In this document: piece after piece, positions 46,156-54,616 of the stretch
How the letters are laid out: each line of letters begins with the position of its first letter
How positions within the stretch are numbered: the stretch's first letter is position 1
Source: Actinomyces sp. HMSC035G02
GTDB taxonomy: Bacteria > Actinomycetota > Actinomycetes > Actinomycetales > Actinomycetaceae
Direction: 5' to 3'
Length of the DNA stretch: 64,000 nucleotides
NCBI GenBank assembly: GCA_001838165.1
Contig: KV835908.1
Location: forward strand, 5,466-69,465
Position numbers and translations under genes: made by a program
The notes under the pieces: generated by a model
The model's database searches: none
What the model was told of the DNA's origin: nothing
The model's input: the letters and a program-made list of their open reading frames with translations, nothing else

Positions 46156-49100
46156 CACCTACCGGTCCGGAGTACTGGTACGTGGAAAAACCCAGCGTAG
46201 AGCTGTTGGAGCAGCTCGGGTGGTCCACAGTCGATGCCTACGACGAGGCATTGGGGGAGGCGGGAACGCTTGGGCGTGACTCACAACGCGATGTTGTACT
46301 CACCCACCGGCTGCGGTCAGCAATGCGTAACCTCAACCCCGCGCACGTGCCGCAGTCCGTGATCGAGGAAGCGATCGAGACACTGACCAAGGATCGTTCG
46401 GCAATGGACCCGGTGCGCGCCAACCGGGAGGTCCGAGACCTTGTGTGCGAGGGTTACCATGCTGAGTGGGTGAACGAACTCGGGGAGAAAAAGAACGAGA
46501 CGCTTCGCTTCATTGACCTCGCCAGGCCTGCAGTGAATGACCTGCTGGCTGCACGACAGGTGTGGGTCAAGGGTAACCTGCACATCCGCAGGCTCGATCT
46601 AGTGCTCTTCGTTAACGGTATTCCGCTTGTGCTTATGGAGTTCAAGAAGCCGAACGAGTCGGTGAAAGCTGCGTACGCGGATAATCTCACCGACTACCGT
46701 GATACAGTCCCGCAGCTGTTTGTGCCGAATGTATTCGTGCTGCTGTCCAACGGAGCTGAGGCTAAGGTCGGATCAACCTACTCGCCGTATAACTTCTTCA
46801 ACGACTGGTTGATTCTTGACGCCAAGGGTACTCGTGCGAAGGTCGATCGTAGAGAGGTGGCGCTCGCCACAGTGTTGCGTGGTACTTGCGATCCGCAGGT
46901 GCTGCTAGACCTGCTGGAGAACTTCGTCGCCTACCTCGAGCGTCCGGGCGGACTCATCAAGGTGATCGCTCGCTCACACCAGTACCTCGGTGTCAACGCC
47001 GCGATCGATAACCTGCGTCAGGCGCGCGCCGATTACGAAAAGCGGCTGGGAGTCTTCTGGCATACCCAAGGATCGGGTAAAACATTATCGATGCTGTGGT
47101 TTACCCAGAAGGTGCTGCGCAAGCTCCCAGGCAAGTGGACCTTCGTCATGGTTACCGACCGTACCGAGCTAGACATACAGCTGCACGGCGAATTCGCTGA
47201 TGCTGGTGCGCTTGCACCCGAAGCGCACGTGCATGCCGAATCCGTGGCGCACCTACGAGAGCTGCTTGCCGCCGACCACCGGTACGTCTTCACGCTGATC
47301 CACAAGTTCCAGGTGTCGAAAGCCAAAGGCGAGCAACAAATGCCGGTGCTGTCGGACCGCTCGGACATCATCGTCATCACTGACGAGGCGCACCGCAGTC
47401 AGTACGACACTCTCGCGCTTAACATGCGCACCGCCCTGCCGAACGCATCCATGATGGGTTTCACTGGTACCCCGCTCATTGCGGGTGAGGAACAGGCAAC
47501 TCGGGAGCAGTTCGGCGACTACGTCAGTATCTATAACTTCCGCGACGCCATCGCCGACGGTGCGACCGTTCCGCTGTACTACGAGAACCGTATTCCCGAG
47601 CTGCAGCTGGTCAACGAGAACTTCTCCGAGGAGCTCAATGAACTGCTCGAAGAGGCCGAGATCGACGATGAGGCCGAGGGGCAGTTGGCGCGTCAGTTCG
47701 CAACGCAATACGCGCTGTTGACCCGCCCTGAGCGACTCAAAGCTATCGCGAAGGACCTGGTGCAGCACTTCGTTGGCCGCGGATTCGCCGGGAAAGCAAT
47801 GTACGTCGGGTTGGATAAGGCGGCGGCAGTGCGGATGTACGACCTCGTCCAGGCGGCGTGGGCGGAATATCTAACAGAGCTTAGGGTGCAGCATGACGCA
47901 CTGCCTGAGCTGGAGCGGGCGTGGTTGGCGTCCCGGATTGACCTTATGGAGTCGACGGACATGGCTGTGGTGGTCTCGCCCAGTCAGAACGAATTAAAGA
48001 CGCTCGACGACCGCGGCCTTGACATCCGCCCGCACCGCGAACGGATGAACCGTGAGGACCTTGCGGAGAAGTTCAAAGAGTCGAAGGATCCGCTTCGTAT
48101 AGTGTTCGTCTGCGCGATGTGGATGACCGGGTTCGACGCGCCCAGTGTCTCGACGGTCTACCTTGACCGACCCATGCGTAATCACACGCTCATGCAGACG
48201 ATTGCTCGTGCGAATCGCGTTTTTCCTGATAAAGAGAACGGTTTGATCGTTGACTACGTCGGTGTCTTCCGAAACCTAGAGAAGGCCCTCGCCGTGTATG
48301 GAGCTGCGGATGGAGGTGACGCGCCGATCGAGATCATTGACGGCCTTGCCGCCGAACTCAACGCAGCCGTCAGCAAACTGTCTGATTTCTGCTCCGGTAT
48401 CGGATTCGACCTCGTGGCACTGAGAGACGCCCGAGGTTTTGACCACATAGCGCAACGCGACCTTGCCGTTGAAGCGCTGCTGGCGGATGAGGAGACATAC
48501 GCCGAATTTCAGCAGCAGGCACGGCAGGTGCGGAAGCTCTTCAAAGCACTTCTTCCGAACCCAGCTGCTGCAAAGCAGCAACGCACCGTCGCTGCCGTGC
48601 GAGTTCTATCTGAACGGATCGCCGAGGTGACCCGTCCACCTTCGCCGAACCTCGGAGGCCTCAGCGATGAGGTTGATGCCCTGCTCGATCGCTCAGTAGG
48701 GGCCGAGGAGTACGTTATCCGCACTGTGGTAGACGGAAGCACTCTTGACTCGCTCATTGATCTCGGCCAGATTGATTTCGATGGACTGGCGGCAAAGTTT
48801 GGCAAACGAAAGCGCGCCGAGACCAACCGCCTTGCCCAACTGCTGCGGCAACAGGCGATCTCATCCGTCATGCGAAATCCGACCCGGTACGAGTTGGTGG
48901 AGCGAATCGAGAAACTCATCGAGGCGTACAACGCAGGCAGCGTGAACATCGACGAGTACCTCAAACGTCTAATCGACCTATCGCAGACTCTATCGGCTGA
49001 GGAGGAGCGCAGTGTCCGCGAAGGCCTCAACGAGGAAGAACTCGCGATCTTCGACCTACTGACCCAACCCGAGCCGGAGCTCACTGACGAAGAGCGTGAG

Positions 49101-49343
49101 CGGGTGAAGCTCAGTGCGAAGAAGTTGCTGGAGCACCTGCATGAAAAGCTCATCCAGGACTGGAGACGCAAGATCGACGTGCTCAACGATGTTGACAGCA
49201 CTATCCGACGCGTGCTCGACCAGAGCCTTCCTGAGGACCCATATACCGACGAAATCTTCGCCGAAAAGGTTGGCGTGGTGCTGGAGCATGTGCTTACCGC
49301 ATACGGCGACAATGGAGAGAGCGTATACAATTGCCTGAGCTGA
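46152..49343 (+). CDS. hsdR: Type I restriction endonuclease, R subunit
   Basis: 1063 residues. The N-terminal PD-(D/E)xK nuclease is visible as RRLDLVLFVNGIPLVLMEFKKP (about residues 145-166), followed by the SF2 translocase with Walker A TQGSGKT (about 307-313), ITDEAHRSQYD (about 409), GFTGTPL, and FVCAMWMTGFDAPSVSTVYLDRP. A long helical C-terminus completes it. It cuts unmodified DNA after translocation. No frameshift or lost motif is seen, so the system looks intact. Confidence 0.95.
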   Translation: MTPTGPEYWYVEKPSVELLEQLGWSTVDAYDEALGEAGTLGRDSQRDVVLTHRLRSAMRNLNPAHVPQSVIEEAIETLTKDRSAMDPVRANREVRDLVCEGYHAEWVNELGEKKNETLRFIDLARPAVNDLLAARQVWVKGNLHIRRLDLVLFVNGIPLVLMEFKKPNESVKAAYADNLTDYRDTVPQLFVPNVFVLLSNGAEAKVGSTYSPYNFFNDWLILDAKGTRAKVDRREVALATVLRGTCDPQVLLDLLENFVAYLERPGGLIKVIARSHQYLGVNAAIDNLRQARADYEKRLGVFWHTQGSGKTLSMLWFTQKVLRKLPGKWTFVMVTDRTELDIQLHGEFADAGALAPEAHVHAESVAHLRELLAADHRYVFTLIHKFQVSKAKGEQQMPVLSDRSDIIVITDEAHRSQYDTLALNMRTALPNASMMGFTGTPLIAGEEQATREQFGDYVSIYNFRDAIADGATVPLYYENRIPELQLVNENFSEELNELLEEAEIDDEAEGQLARQFATQYALLTRPERLKAIAKDLVQHFVGRGFAGKAMYVGLDKAAAVRMYDLVQAAWAEYLTELRVQHDALPELERAWLASRIDLMESTDMAVVVSPSQNELKTLDDRGLDIRPHRERMNREDLAEKFKESKDPLRIVFVCAMWMTGFDAPSVSTVYLDRPMRNHTLMQTIARANRVFPDKENGLIVDYVGVFRNLEKALAVYGAADGGDAPIEIIDGLAAELNAAVSKLSDFCSGIGFDLVALRDARGFDHIAQRDLAVEALLADEETYAEFQQQARQVRKLFKALLPNPAAAKQQRTVAAVRVLSERIAEVTRPPSPNLGGLSDEVDALLDRSVGAEEYVIRTVVDGSTLDSLIDLGQIDFDGLAAKFGKRKRAETNRLAQLLRQQAISSVMRNPTRYELVERIEKLIEAYNAGSVNIDEYLKRLIDLSQTLSAEEERSVREGLNEEELAIFDLLTQPEPELTDEERERVKLSAKKLLEHLHEKLIQDWRRKIDVLNDVDSTIRRVLDQSLPEDPYTDEIFAEKVGVVLEHVLTAYGDNGESVYNCLS

Positions 49344-49666
49344 TGTTGCCTGCTAGAAGACTCCTACGATCGCGGACGGATCGTTAGGTCCATTTATGGG
49401 TAATACGCGAGGGATTAAGCTGTCAACGAGTGCATCAGTGAGGCTGTCCTGTCGAACACCGTGCGCACACTCCCAGGTTGAGTGTTCGTCCATACGCTGT
49501 AACGAAGCGGAGGTCGGGGTATCTCGCCCCTAGATGATGTCTAGCTCTATCTACTTTACAAAGTATGTATTTGTTAATATGGAATGAAGGGGTCTAGTGA
49601 GGCTAGTGTTAGTCTAGATTCTAGGTGGTTTTTGTTATCAAACTGCTGAACTGTAGGAGTTGTTTT
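49344..49666 (+). other. AT-rich intergenic region with clustered CTAG
   Basis: Six CTAG tetramers lie within 95 bases (49530, 49541, 49594, 49603, 49614, 49621), and the region is the most AT-rich of the window. TTGTTAATATGG at about 49571 is promoter-like for the HEPN-type gene. No coding frame is recognised. Confidence 0.45.
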
Positions 49667-50344
49667 ATGGATTCATCGTTGGAGAAGCTTGATCAGGTAG
49701 TTGATGCGGCTTACAGGCTTGCGTGTTCATTGCGTGATCCAGCGCTCCTTATTAGTCTCCATCGCGATCTTTGGAAAATGTCGCACAAGGGGATAGAACA
49801 ACCTAGAAATAAGATATCCGCTTTGCGCTGGGGGATCTTTAGTATGGTCTACGCTGCGACGGAAGGGTTCTTTAATGAGATTCTCAATGAGTCATCATCG
49901 CGAGCAATTCCGCTCAATCCCGACAAATTGCGTTCTGCTGGTGAGAAATATAGCGTGCGTTTGTTTACTCGTGAGTGGGGTGTCCGTACTAGAGTAAAAG
50001 GGGATCCTCCTGGGGGAGGGAATCGATCGCGTTGGACGGTCTTTGAGGGTGATGAATTACGAAAATATCTGCGTGATATGAAGGAATTGCGTGATTTACT
50101 TAGTCATGGAGGTGATCCTTATTCTGTTACGAACGTATCTGGCGCATTATGGGTTCAGAATAAGGGGAACTCGATGAATCTGATGGGGGTGGAAGGTTTC
50201 TTTCAAGCTTGTACTGATTTGGCAGGTCAGACGATTCTGGCATTCGGTGGGAGTCTTGATCACCTGCCCGAATGGCCTCAGCCAACGAGGACGACCATCT
50301 CCAGAGAAAAGCTTCCTGCGCTAAAGCTGCTTTCGGATGAATGA
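49667..50344 (+). CDS. HEPN-like domain protein, putative defence RNase
   Basis: 225 residues from ATG 49667 with TAGGAG 7 bases upstream; an upstream in-frame ATG at 49625 lacks a ribosome-binding site. Mostly helical. The segment GIFSMVYAATEGFFNEIL followed later by RDLLSHG (Arg142 to His147, an R-x4-H pattern) is the layout of HEPN domains, many of which are metal-independent RNases in defence and toxin systems; it recalls RiboL-PSP/MAE-type HEPN proteins. Codon use is much more AT-rich than in flanking genes, so recent transfer is likely. No adjacent MNT-type nucleotidyltransferase antitoxin is present. Assignment by pattern only. Confidence 0.55.
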   Translation: MDSSLEKLDQVVDAAYRLACSLRDPALLISLHRDLWKMSHKGIEQPRNKISALRWGIFSMVYAATEGFFNEILNESSSRAIPLNPDKLRSAGEKYSVRLFTREWGVRTRVKGDPPGGGNRSRWTVFEGDELRKYLRDMKELRDLLSHGGDPYSVTNVSGALWVQNKGNSMNLMGVEGFFQACTDLAGQTILAFGGSLDHLPEWPQPTRTTISREKLPALKLLSDE

Positions 50345-50380
50345 TAGGTTCCTTGTTTAGAGGATATTTCGGGAAAGGCA

Positions 50381-50422
50381 GTGGCTGGGTCGCGCGAGGG
50401 CATGGCCTGGCTTTGCTGTTGG
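50381..50422 (+). repeat. 42-bp repeat with terminator-like hairpin, copy 1
   Basis: 38 of 42 bases match the copy at 51104-51145; all four differences are transitions. GCTGGG and CCTGGC form a stem before CTTTGCTG. It lies between the HEPN-like and VapB-like genes. Confidence 0.7.
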
Positions 50423-50501
50423 ATAAGCGTGAGCGTGGACGGTTCTGGTCGGCATATCGCCAGTTGTGGAGATCAGCCTTACTCTGGCCCTGGAGGATGC
50501 T

Positions 50502-50690
50502 ATGCGAATGACAATTGACGTTGATGACGAGTCGCTTACGTGCGCTGCTGCCCTCACTGGAATGGATGACCATGCAGCGCTAATTCGGCGCGCTCTCGAG
50601 CTTCTGGTACGCATTGAAAGCGGGCGGCAGCTGTGTGCTCTTGGTGGAAGTGACCGAGATGCTGTGCCTGCTCCACGTCGGCGTGGATAA
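50502..50690 (+). CDS. VapB-like antitoxin (ribbon-helix-helix), no toxin partner
   Basis: 62 residues from ATG 50502. The start MRMTIDVDDESL is the DNA-binding beta strand of the VapB class, followed by ALIRRALELLVRIESGRQLCALGGSD, the usual VapB helix and toxin-neutralising tail. No PIN-domain VapC frame follows: the next gene encodes a HigA-like protein. Upstream in-frame ATG at 50466 is possible but non-homologous. It could be a remnant or act on a distant toxin. Confidence 0.65.
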   Translation: MRMTIDVDDESLTCAAALTGMDDHAALIRRALELLVRIESGRQLCALGGSDRDAVPAPRRRG

Positions 50691-50772
50691 TGCCCTTGGT
50701 GTGAGCCTGACGGGGTTCGTCGAAGCTGCACTCGGGAGAGTATAGGCTTGCTGTAGGAACGGGAGGGAACTG

Positions 50773-51096
50773 ATGTCTGTTGTAACAGTCGCTCCGATTC
50801 ACCCGGGTGAAGTCCTGATGGAAGACTTCATTGAGGGCTTCGGACTTACGCAGCACAAGCTTGCCATTGCTATCGGTGTTCCGCCCCGCCGTATCAATGA
50901 AATCGTCCACGGAAAGCGCGGAATCACGGCCGACACTGCGATGAGGCTGTCCCGCTATTTTGGTACGACCCCGGGATTCTGGATGAACCTTCAGATGTGC
51001 TACGAGCTCGACCGTGCTGAAGATGCGCTAGGGGATACGTTGAGTGGAATTGTTCCCCTCGCGACGGTGGAGGTTGCCTGCATCAACTCGGTCTGA
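50773..51096 (+). CDS. HigA-family XRE antitoxin/regulator, no HigB partner
   Basis: 107 residues. HPGEVLMEDFIEGFGLTQHKLAIAIGVPPRRINEIVHGKRGITADTAMRL is the HigA helix-turn-helix pattern, and TTPGFWMNLQMCYELDRA is the family's closing motif. The gene normally sits just behind higB; no such toxin frame is found upstream, where a VapB-like gene lies instead. GGGAGGG precedes ATG 50773. It may regulate the island or be an orphan left by toxin loss. Confidence 0.82.
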   Translation: MSVVTVAPIHPGEVLMEDFIEGFGLTQHKLAIAIGVPPRRINEIVHGKRGITADTAMRLSRYFGTTPGFWMNLQMCYELDRAEDALGDTLSGIVPLATVEVACINSV

Positions 51097-51103
51097 CGAG
51101 GTA

Positions 51104-51145
51104 GTGGCCGGGTCGCGCGAGGGCGTGGCCCGGCTTTGCTGTCGG
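51104..51145 (+). repeat. 42-bp repeat with terminator-like hairpin, copy 2
   Basis: GCCGGG and CCCGGC form a perfect stem before TTTGCTG. It starts 7 bases after the HigA-like gene and ends 53 bases before mcrB. See the copy at 50381. Confidence 0.7.
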
Positions 51146-51186
51146 GTGAGTGCGAGTGCGAATCGTGTCGCCGATCACCTAGGTGG

Positions 51187-51198
51187 TAGGGTGTGGCC
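51187..51198 (+). promoter_or_regulatory. -10 box 6 nt before the mcrB start (leaderless type)
   Basis: TAGGGT at 51187-51192, six bases, then ATG 51199. This favours ATG 51199 over the in-frame GTG at 51193. Confidence 0.45.
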
Positions 51199-53370
51199 AT
51201 GACGACGGATAGCCAGTACTCATGGCCGCGCTTTTTTATGGAACTAGCGGACAAACTGCTTGCCTTCAAGGATGATCGGCAGGCTCTTATTGCGACGTTG
51301 CAGCATGCCTACGCCGACATCGGTATGGCTCTGCCGACGCTTGACTCAGGCGGCATTCCGACCGATATTGATCCTTTCACGGTCTACGGCCTCTTCAATC
51401 GAGGCCTCACAGACAATAAGCGCCGGGCGGTTGCCCTTGGAATTGGTGGCGCTCTCGGCGTGCAGGCCCCTCTGCATGATGATCTTGTTGGGGTCCCCGT
51501 TCTGCTCAACATCAACGCGACCTTCTACGACCAGGTGCGTCGGGACGATGGGGATATCGACAGGCTGTGGGACTTGTTTGCCGTTGCGCTGGCCTACGCG
51601 GATCAGCCGACTGAACAGACAGAAGCAGTGTTCCGTCACGCCTACGATGCAGTCCTCGAACAGCGCCATGCTAGCTGGAACGTCACGATTGGACTCTTCT
51701 GGATTCGCCCATACGCCTACGTCAACTTGAGCTCGCGAGACCGCTGGTTCCTCGCGCTGCCCGACCGGATGCCTTCATCGGTTCGTTCTGTGCTGGCGTC
51801 GTTAAAGAAAGTGCCCGGATCTGCTGAATACCTGCGGATTCGCGACAGCATTCTGTCGGTGTTGAAATCCAGAACCTACGAGTACTTCTCCTTCCCCGAG
51901 CTTTCGGCATGCGCGTGGCGCGTTTCCGAAGAGGTCAACCGTGAGAACAAAGAGGCTGGCAAAGAAAAGGAAGAAGTTACTCAGGCGGCTGCCCTGGGGG
52001 ACGCCGACGTGGAGACCGTGCGCTATTGGCTCTATGCCCCCGGCCGGGGTGCCTGCATGTGGGACGAGTTCTACACGCGCGGAATCATGGGACTGGCATG
52101 GGGCGAGATTGGGGACCTAACTGCCTATGCGCATAAGGAAGATCTGAAGGCACAGATGCTCCAGACCTATCCCGAAAACGGTACCCAGAAAAACGACATT
52201 CACGCCCTGTGGCAGTTTGCGAACGAGATGAAGCCGGGCGATGTCGTTTTCGTGAAGAAGGGGCGTTCAGAGATTCTCGGGCGAGGAATTGTTACTGGTG
52301 ACTACGTCTTTGATCCGGAGGGCGGCCACTACCCGAATTGTCGGGAGGTTCGCTGGACGTCCGCAGGAAACTGGCCAATCGACGAACGACTGGCAATGAA
52401 GACCCTCACTGAGATCACCGACTACCCTGAACTCCTTTCTCGCATCGAGGTGTTCTTCGAGGACAGTGACGACGACGTTGAGAGCGAGGAACCACTTGTC
52501 ATCTTCCCGGAGTACTCCACCCGGCAATTCCTCAACGAGGTCTACATGCCCGAGGAACGCTACGACGCGATCGTGGGGCTGCTGCGCACGAAGAAGAACA
52601 TCATCATGCAGGGAGCACCTGGTGTAGGAAAGACCTACGCAGCCAAGCGCCTTGCCTACTCGATGATGGGGGTTAAGGACGCCTCACGCGTCATGCTGGT
52701 CCAATTCCACCAGAGTTACTCCTACGAGGACTTCATCGAGGGGTACCGGCCCTCCGGCGCGGGATTTGAGCTTGTCAAGGGTGCCTTCTACTCCTTCTGC
52801 AAGAAGGCAGCCGATGACGAGGAGAACGCATACTTCTTCATCATCGACGAGATCAACCGCGGCAACCTCTCTAAGATCTTCGGCGAGCTGTTCATGCTCA
52901 TCGAGAGCGATAAACGCGGACCGAAGAACAAACTTCAGCTCCTCTACTCACGCGAGCTCTTCTACGTGCCCCGCAACGTCCACATTATCGGCATGATGAA
53001 CAGGGCCGACCGCAGCCTCGCCATGCTCGACTACGCGCTGCGCCGCCGCTTCGCCTTCGTGGAGCTGAGCCCCGCCTTCGACTCTGACGGCTTCCGTGAG
53101 TATTGCGCCGGCCTCGATAATCCGAGGTTCGAGGCGCTCGTGCGTGAGGTAGAATCTCTCAACCGTGCGATCGCCGAGGATGAGTCTCTCGGCGAGGGCT
53201 TCTGCATCGGACACAGCTACTTCTGCAACATGGAAGCCGACTCCTGCACCGACGAGGCCCTTGCCTCGATCGTGGACTACGAGCTCATCCCGATGCTCAA
53301 GGAATACTGGTTCGACGAGCCTGGTAAGGTCCGCGAGTGGACCGACAGGCTGCACAGGTCGCTGCGGTGA
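51199..53370 (+). CDS. mcrB: McrB-type GTPase/AAA+ subunit of a modification-dependent restriction system
   Basis: 723 residues from ATG 51199. An N-terminal helical part (about 1-265), a middle domain resembling EVE/PUA modified-base readers (about 270-420, with VRYWLYAPGRGACMWDEFYTRGIMGLAWGEIGDL and MKPGDVVFVKKG), then the McrB AAA+ motor: Walker A GAPGVGKT (about 472-479), Walker B FFIIDEINRGNLSKIFGEL (about 545) and the MNRADRS-x-DYALRRRFAF motif that gives GTP preference in McrB. It would sense modified DNA and translocate with McrC. The coding end overlaps mcrC by GTGA. Confidence 0.88.
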   Translation: MTTDSQYSWPRFFMELADKLLAFKDDRQALIATLQHAYADIGMALPTLDSGGIPTDIDPFTVYGLFNRGLTDNKRRAVALGIGGALGVQAPLHDDLVGVPVLLNINATFYDQVRRDDGDIDRLWDLFAVALAYADQPTEQTEAVFRHAYDAVLEQRHASWNVTIGLFWIRPYAYVNLSSRDRWFLALPDRMPSSVRSVLASLKKVPGSAEYLRIRDSILSVLKSRTYEYFSFPELSACAWRVSEEVNRENKEAGKEKEEVTQAAALGDADVETVRYWLYAPGRGACMWDEFYTRGIMGLAWGEIGDLTAYAHKEDLKAQMLQTYPENGTQKNDIHALWQFANEMKPGDVVFVKKGRSEILGRGIVTGDYVFDPEGGHYPNCREVRWTSAGNWPIDERLAMKTLTEITDYPELLSRIEVFFEDSDDDVESEEPLVIFPEYSTRQFLNEVYMPEERYDAIVGLLRTKKNIIMQGAPGVGKTYAAKRLAYSMMGVKDASRVMLVQFHQSYSYEDFIEGYRPSGAGFELVKGAFYSFCKKAADDEENAYFFIIDEINRGNLSKIFGELFMLIESDKRGPKNKLQLLYSRELFYVPRNVHIIGMMNRADRSLAMLDYALRRRFAFVELSPAFDSDGFREYCAGLDNPRFEALVREVESLNRAIAEDESLGEGFCIGHSYFCNMEADSCTDEALASIVDYELIPMLKEYWFDEPGKVREWTDRLHRSLR

Positions 53371-54410
53371 TTCGCGTCCGCAACGTCTTCCACATGCTCG
53401 CCTACGCCTTCTCGGCGCTGCGCGAGCAGGGCTACCGCGCCGTGGCCACGGAGGACTTCGAGAACGCCGCCGAGCTGTGCGCCGCCATCCTCGAGCGAGG
53501 CGTGTCCCTGCAACTCAAACGAGGCCTCGGGCAGGAGTATGTGAGCCGGACCGAGGCGCGCTCCTCCCTGCGCGGCAAAATCGAGGTCACCGAGTCCGTG
53601 AAATCGCAGGCGATTCTGCGCCGCCAGCTGGTGTGCTCCTACGACGAGTTCAGCGTCGACACGACGATGAACCGGGTCATCAAGGCGACGGTCGCGCTGC
53701 TCGTGCGCTCGGATATCTCGAGGGCGCGCAAGAAGAGCCTGAAGAAGCTCATGGTGTTTTTCGCGGACGTGCGCGAGATCGACCTGCACACGGTCGACTG
53801 GAACATGCGCTACGACCGAAACAACCGCACGTACCGGATGCTGATGGCGGTGTGCTGGCTCGTCGTCAAGGGCCTCCTCCAAACCCAGAGCGACGGCACC
53901 ACGCGCATGATGGATTTCTTCGACGAGCAGCGCATGAGCCGCCTCTACGAGAAATTCATCCTCGAGTATTACCGCAGGGAGCACCCGCATCTGAGCGCGA
54001 GCGCGTCCTTCATCGATTGGGCACTGGATGACGAGGCCTCGGAGGGTCTGCCCGCCATGCGCAGCGACATCACGCTGAGCGCTCGCGGCCGCGTGCTCAT
54101 CATCGACGCGAAGTACTACGCGTCCACGATGCAAAGCAACTTCGACAAGAGGACTGTGCATTCAGGGAATCTGTACCAGATCTTCGCGTACGTGAAGAAC
54201 AAGCAGGTCGCCCTCGAGCGAGCGAGGGAGGGCGTCGAGGTTTCCGGCATGCTACTCTACGCCGCCACCGACGAGGACATTCAGCCCGATGCCACCTACC
54301 GCATGAGCGGTAACCGCATCAGCGCGACGACGCTCGACCTGGACTGCCCCTTCCTGGAGATCCGAGCCCAGTTGGATGGGATCGTCGAGGAGTATTTCCC
54401 GGGGGAGTGA
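53367..54410 (+). CDS. mcrC: McrC-type endonuclease subunit
   Basis: 347 residues from GTG 53367, whose GTGA overlaps the mcrB stop; an earlier in-frame GTG at 53337 would give a 34-base overlap. An N-terminal domain that couples to the McrB ring, then a PD-(D/E)xK nuclease with MRSDITLS and VLIIDAKYY (Asp-x-Lys, about residues 232-250). It cuts DNA when driven by McrB. GC content rises again towards the core level in this gene. No terminator is seen behind it. Confidence 0.88.
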   Translation: MIRVRNVFHMLAYAFSALREQGYRAVATEDFENAAELCAAILERGVSLQLKRGLGQEYVSRTEARSSLRGKIEVTESVKSQAILRRQLVCSYDEFSVDTTMNRVIKATVALLVRSDISRARKKSLKKLMVFFADVREIDLHTVDWNMRYDRNNRTYRMLMAVCWLVVKGLLQTQSDGTTRMMDFFDEQRMSRLYEKFILEYYRREHPHLSASASFIDWALDDEASEGLPAMRSDITLSARGRVLIIDAKYYASTMQSNFDKRTVHSGNLYQIFAYVKNKQVALERAREGVEVSGMLLYAATDEDIQPDATYRMSGNRISATTLDLDCPFLEIRAQLDGIVEEYFPGE

Positions 54411-54556
54411 CCTGTTCCCGGCCATTCAACGGACGAGGCCTGGGCTGAGTGTGCACGTTTGTGCGGTTGTGGTGGTGTGGGTGGGAGGATTTGCGTGATG
54501 GTTGCGCGGCATTCTTGGTGTTTCGTGTCGGTTCTGCGCGTACCCTGATGAGAAAA

Positions 54557-54584
54557 GACGCACCCCCAAGGGTGGGGGTGCGTC
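54557..54584 (+). promoter_or_regulatory. Perfect 11-bp stem-loop in the leader of the 54617 gene
   Basis: GACGCACCCCC and GGGGGTGCGTC (54557-54567 and 54574-54584) with loop AAGGGT lie 32 bases before the start codon. A T-run is absent, so a terminator is unlikely; a leader structure or protein site is possible. Confidence 0.45.
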
Positions 54585-54616
54585 GGAGGACACCTCACCG
54601 TGGAGGCACACACACC

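Noticed and set aside
50345..50772. HigB or VapC toxin gene
   Set aside because: Checked the frames around the two antitoxin-type genes; none shows a PIN or RelE/HigB pattern.
53165..54031. Second open frame overlapping mcrB/mcrC
   Set aside because: Shadow frame of the mcrBC coding sequence with Arg/His-rich translation.
43349..54410. Prophage or integrative element carrying the defence genes
   Set aside because: No integrase, no tRNA-end duplication and no phage structural genes were recognised; described as an island only.
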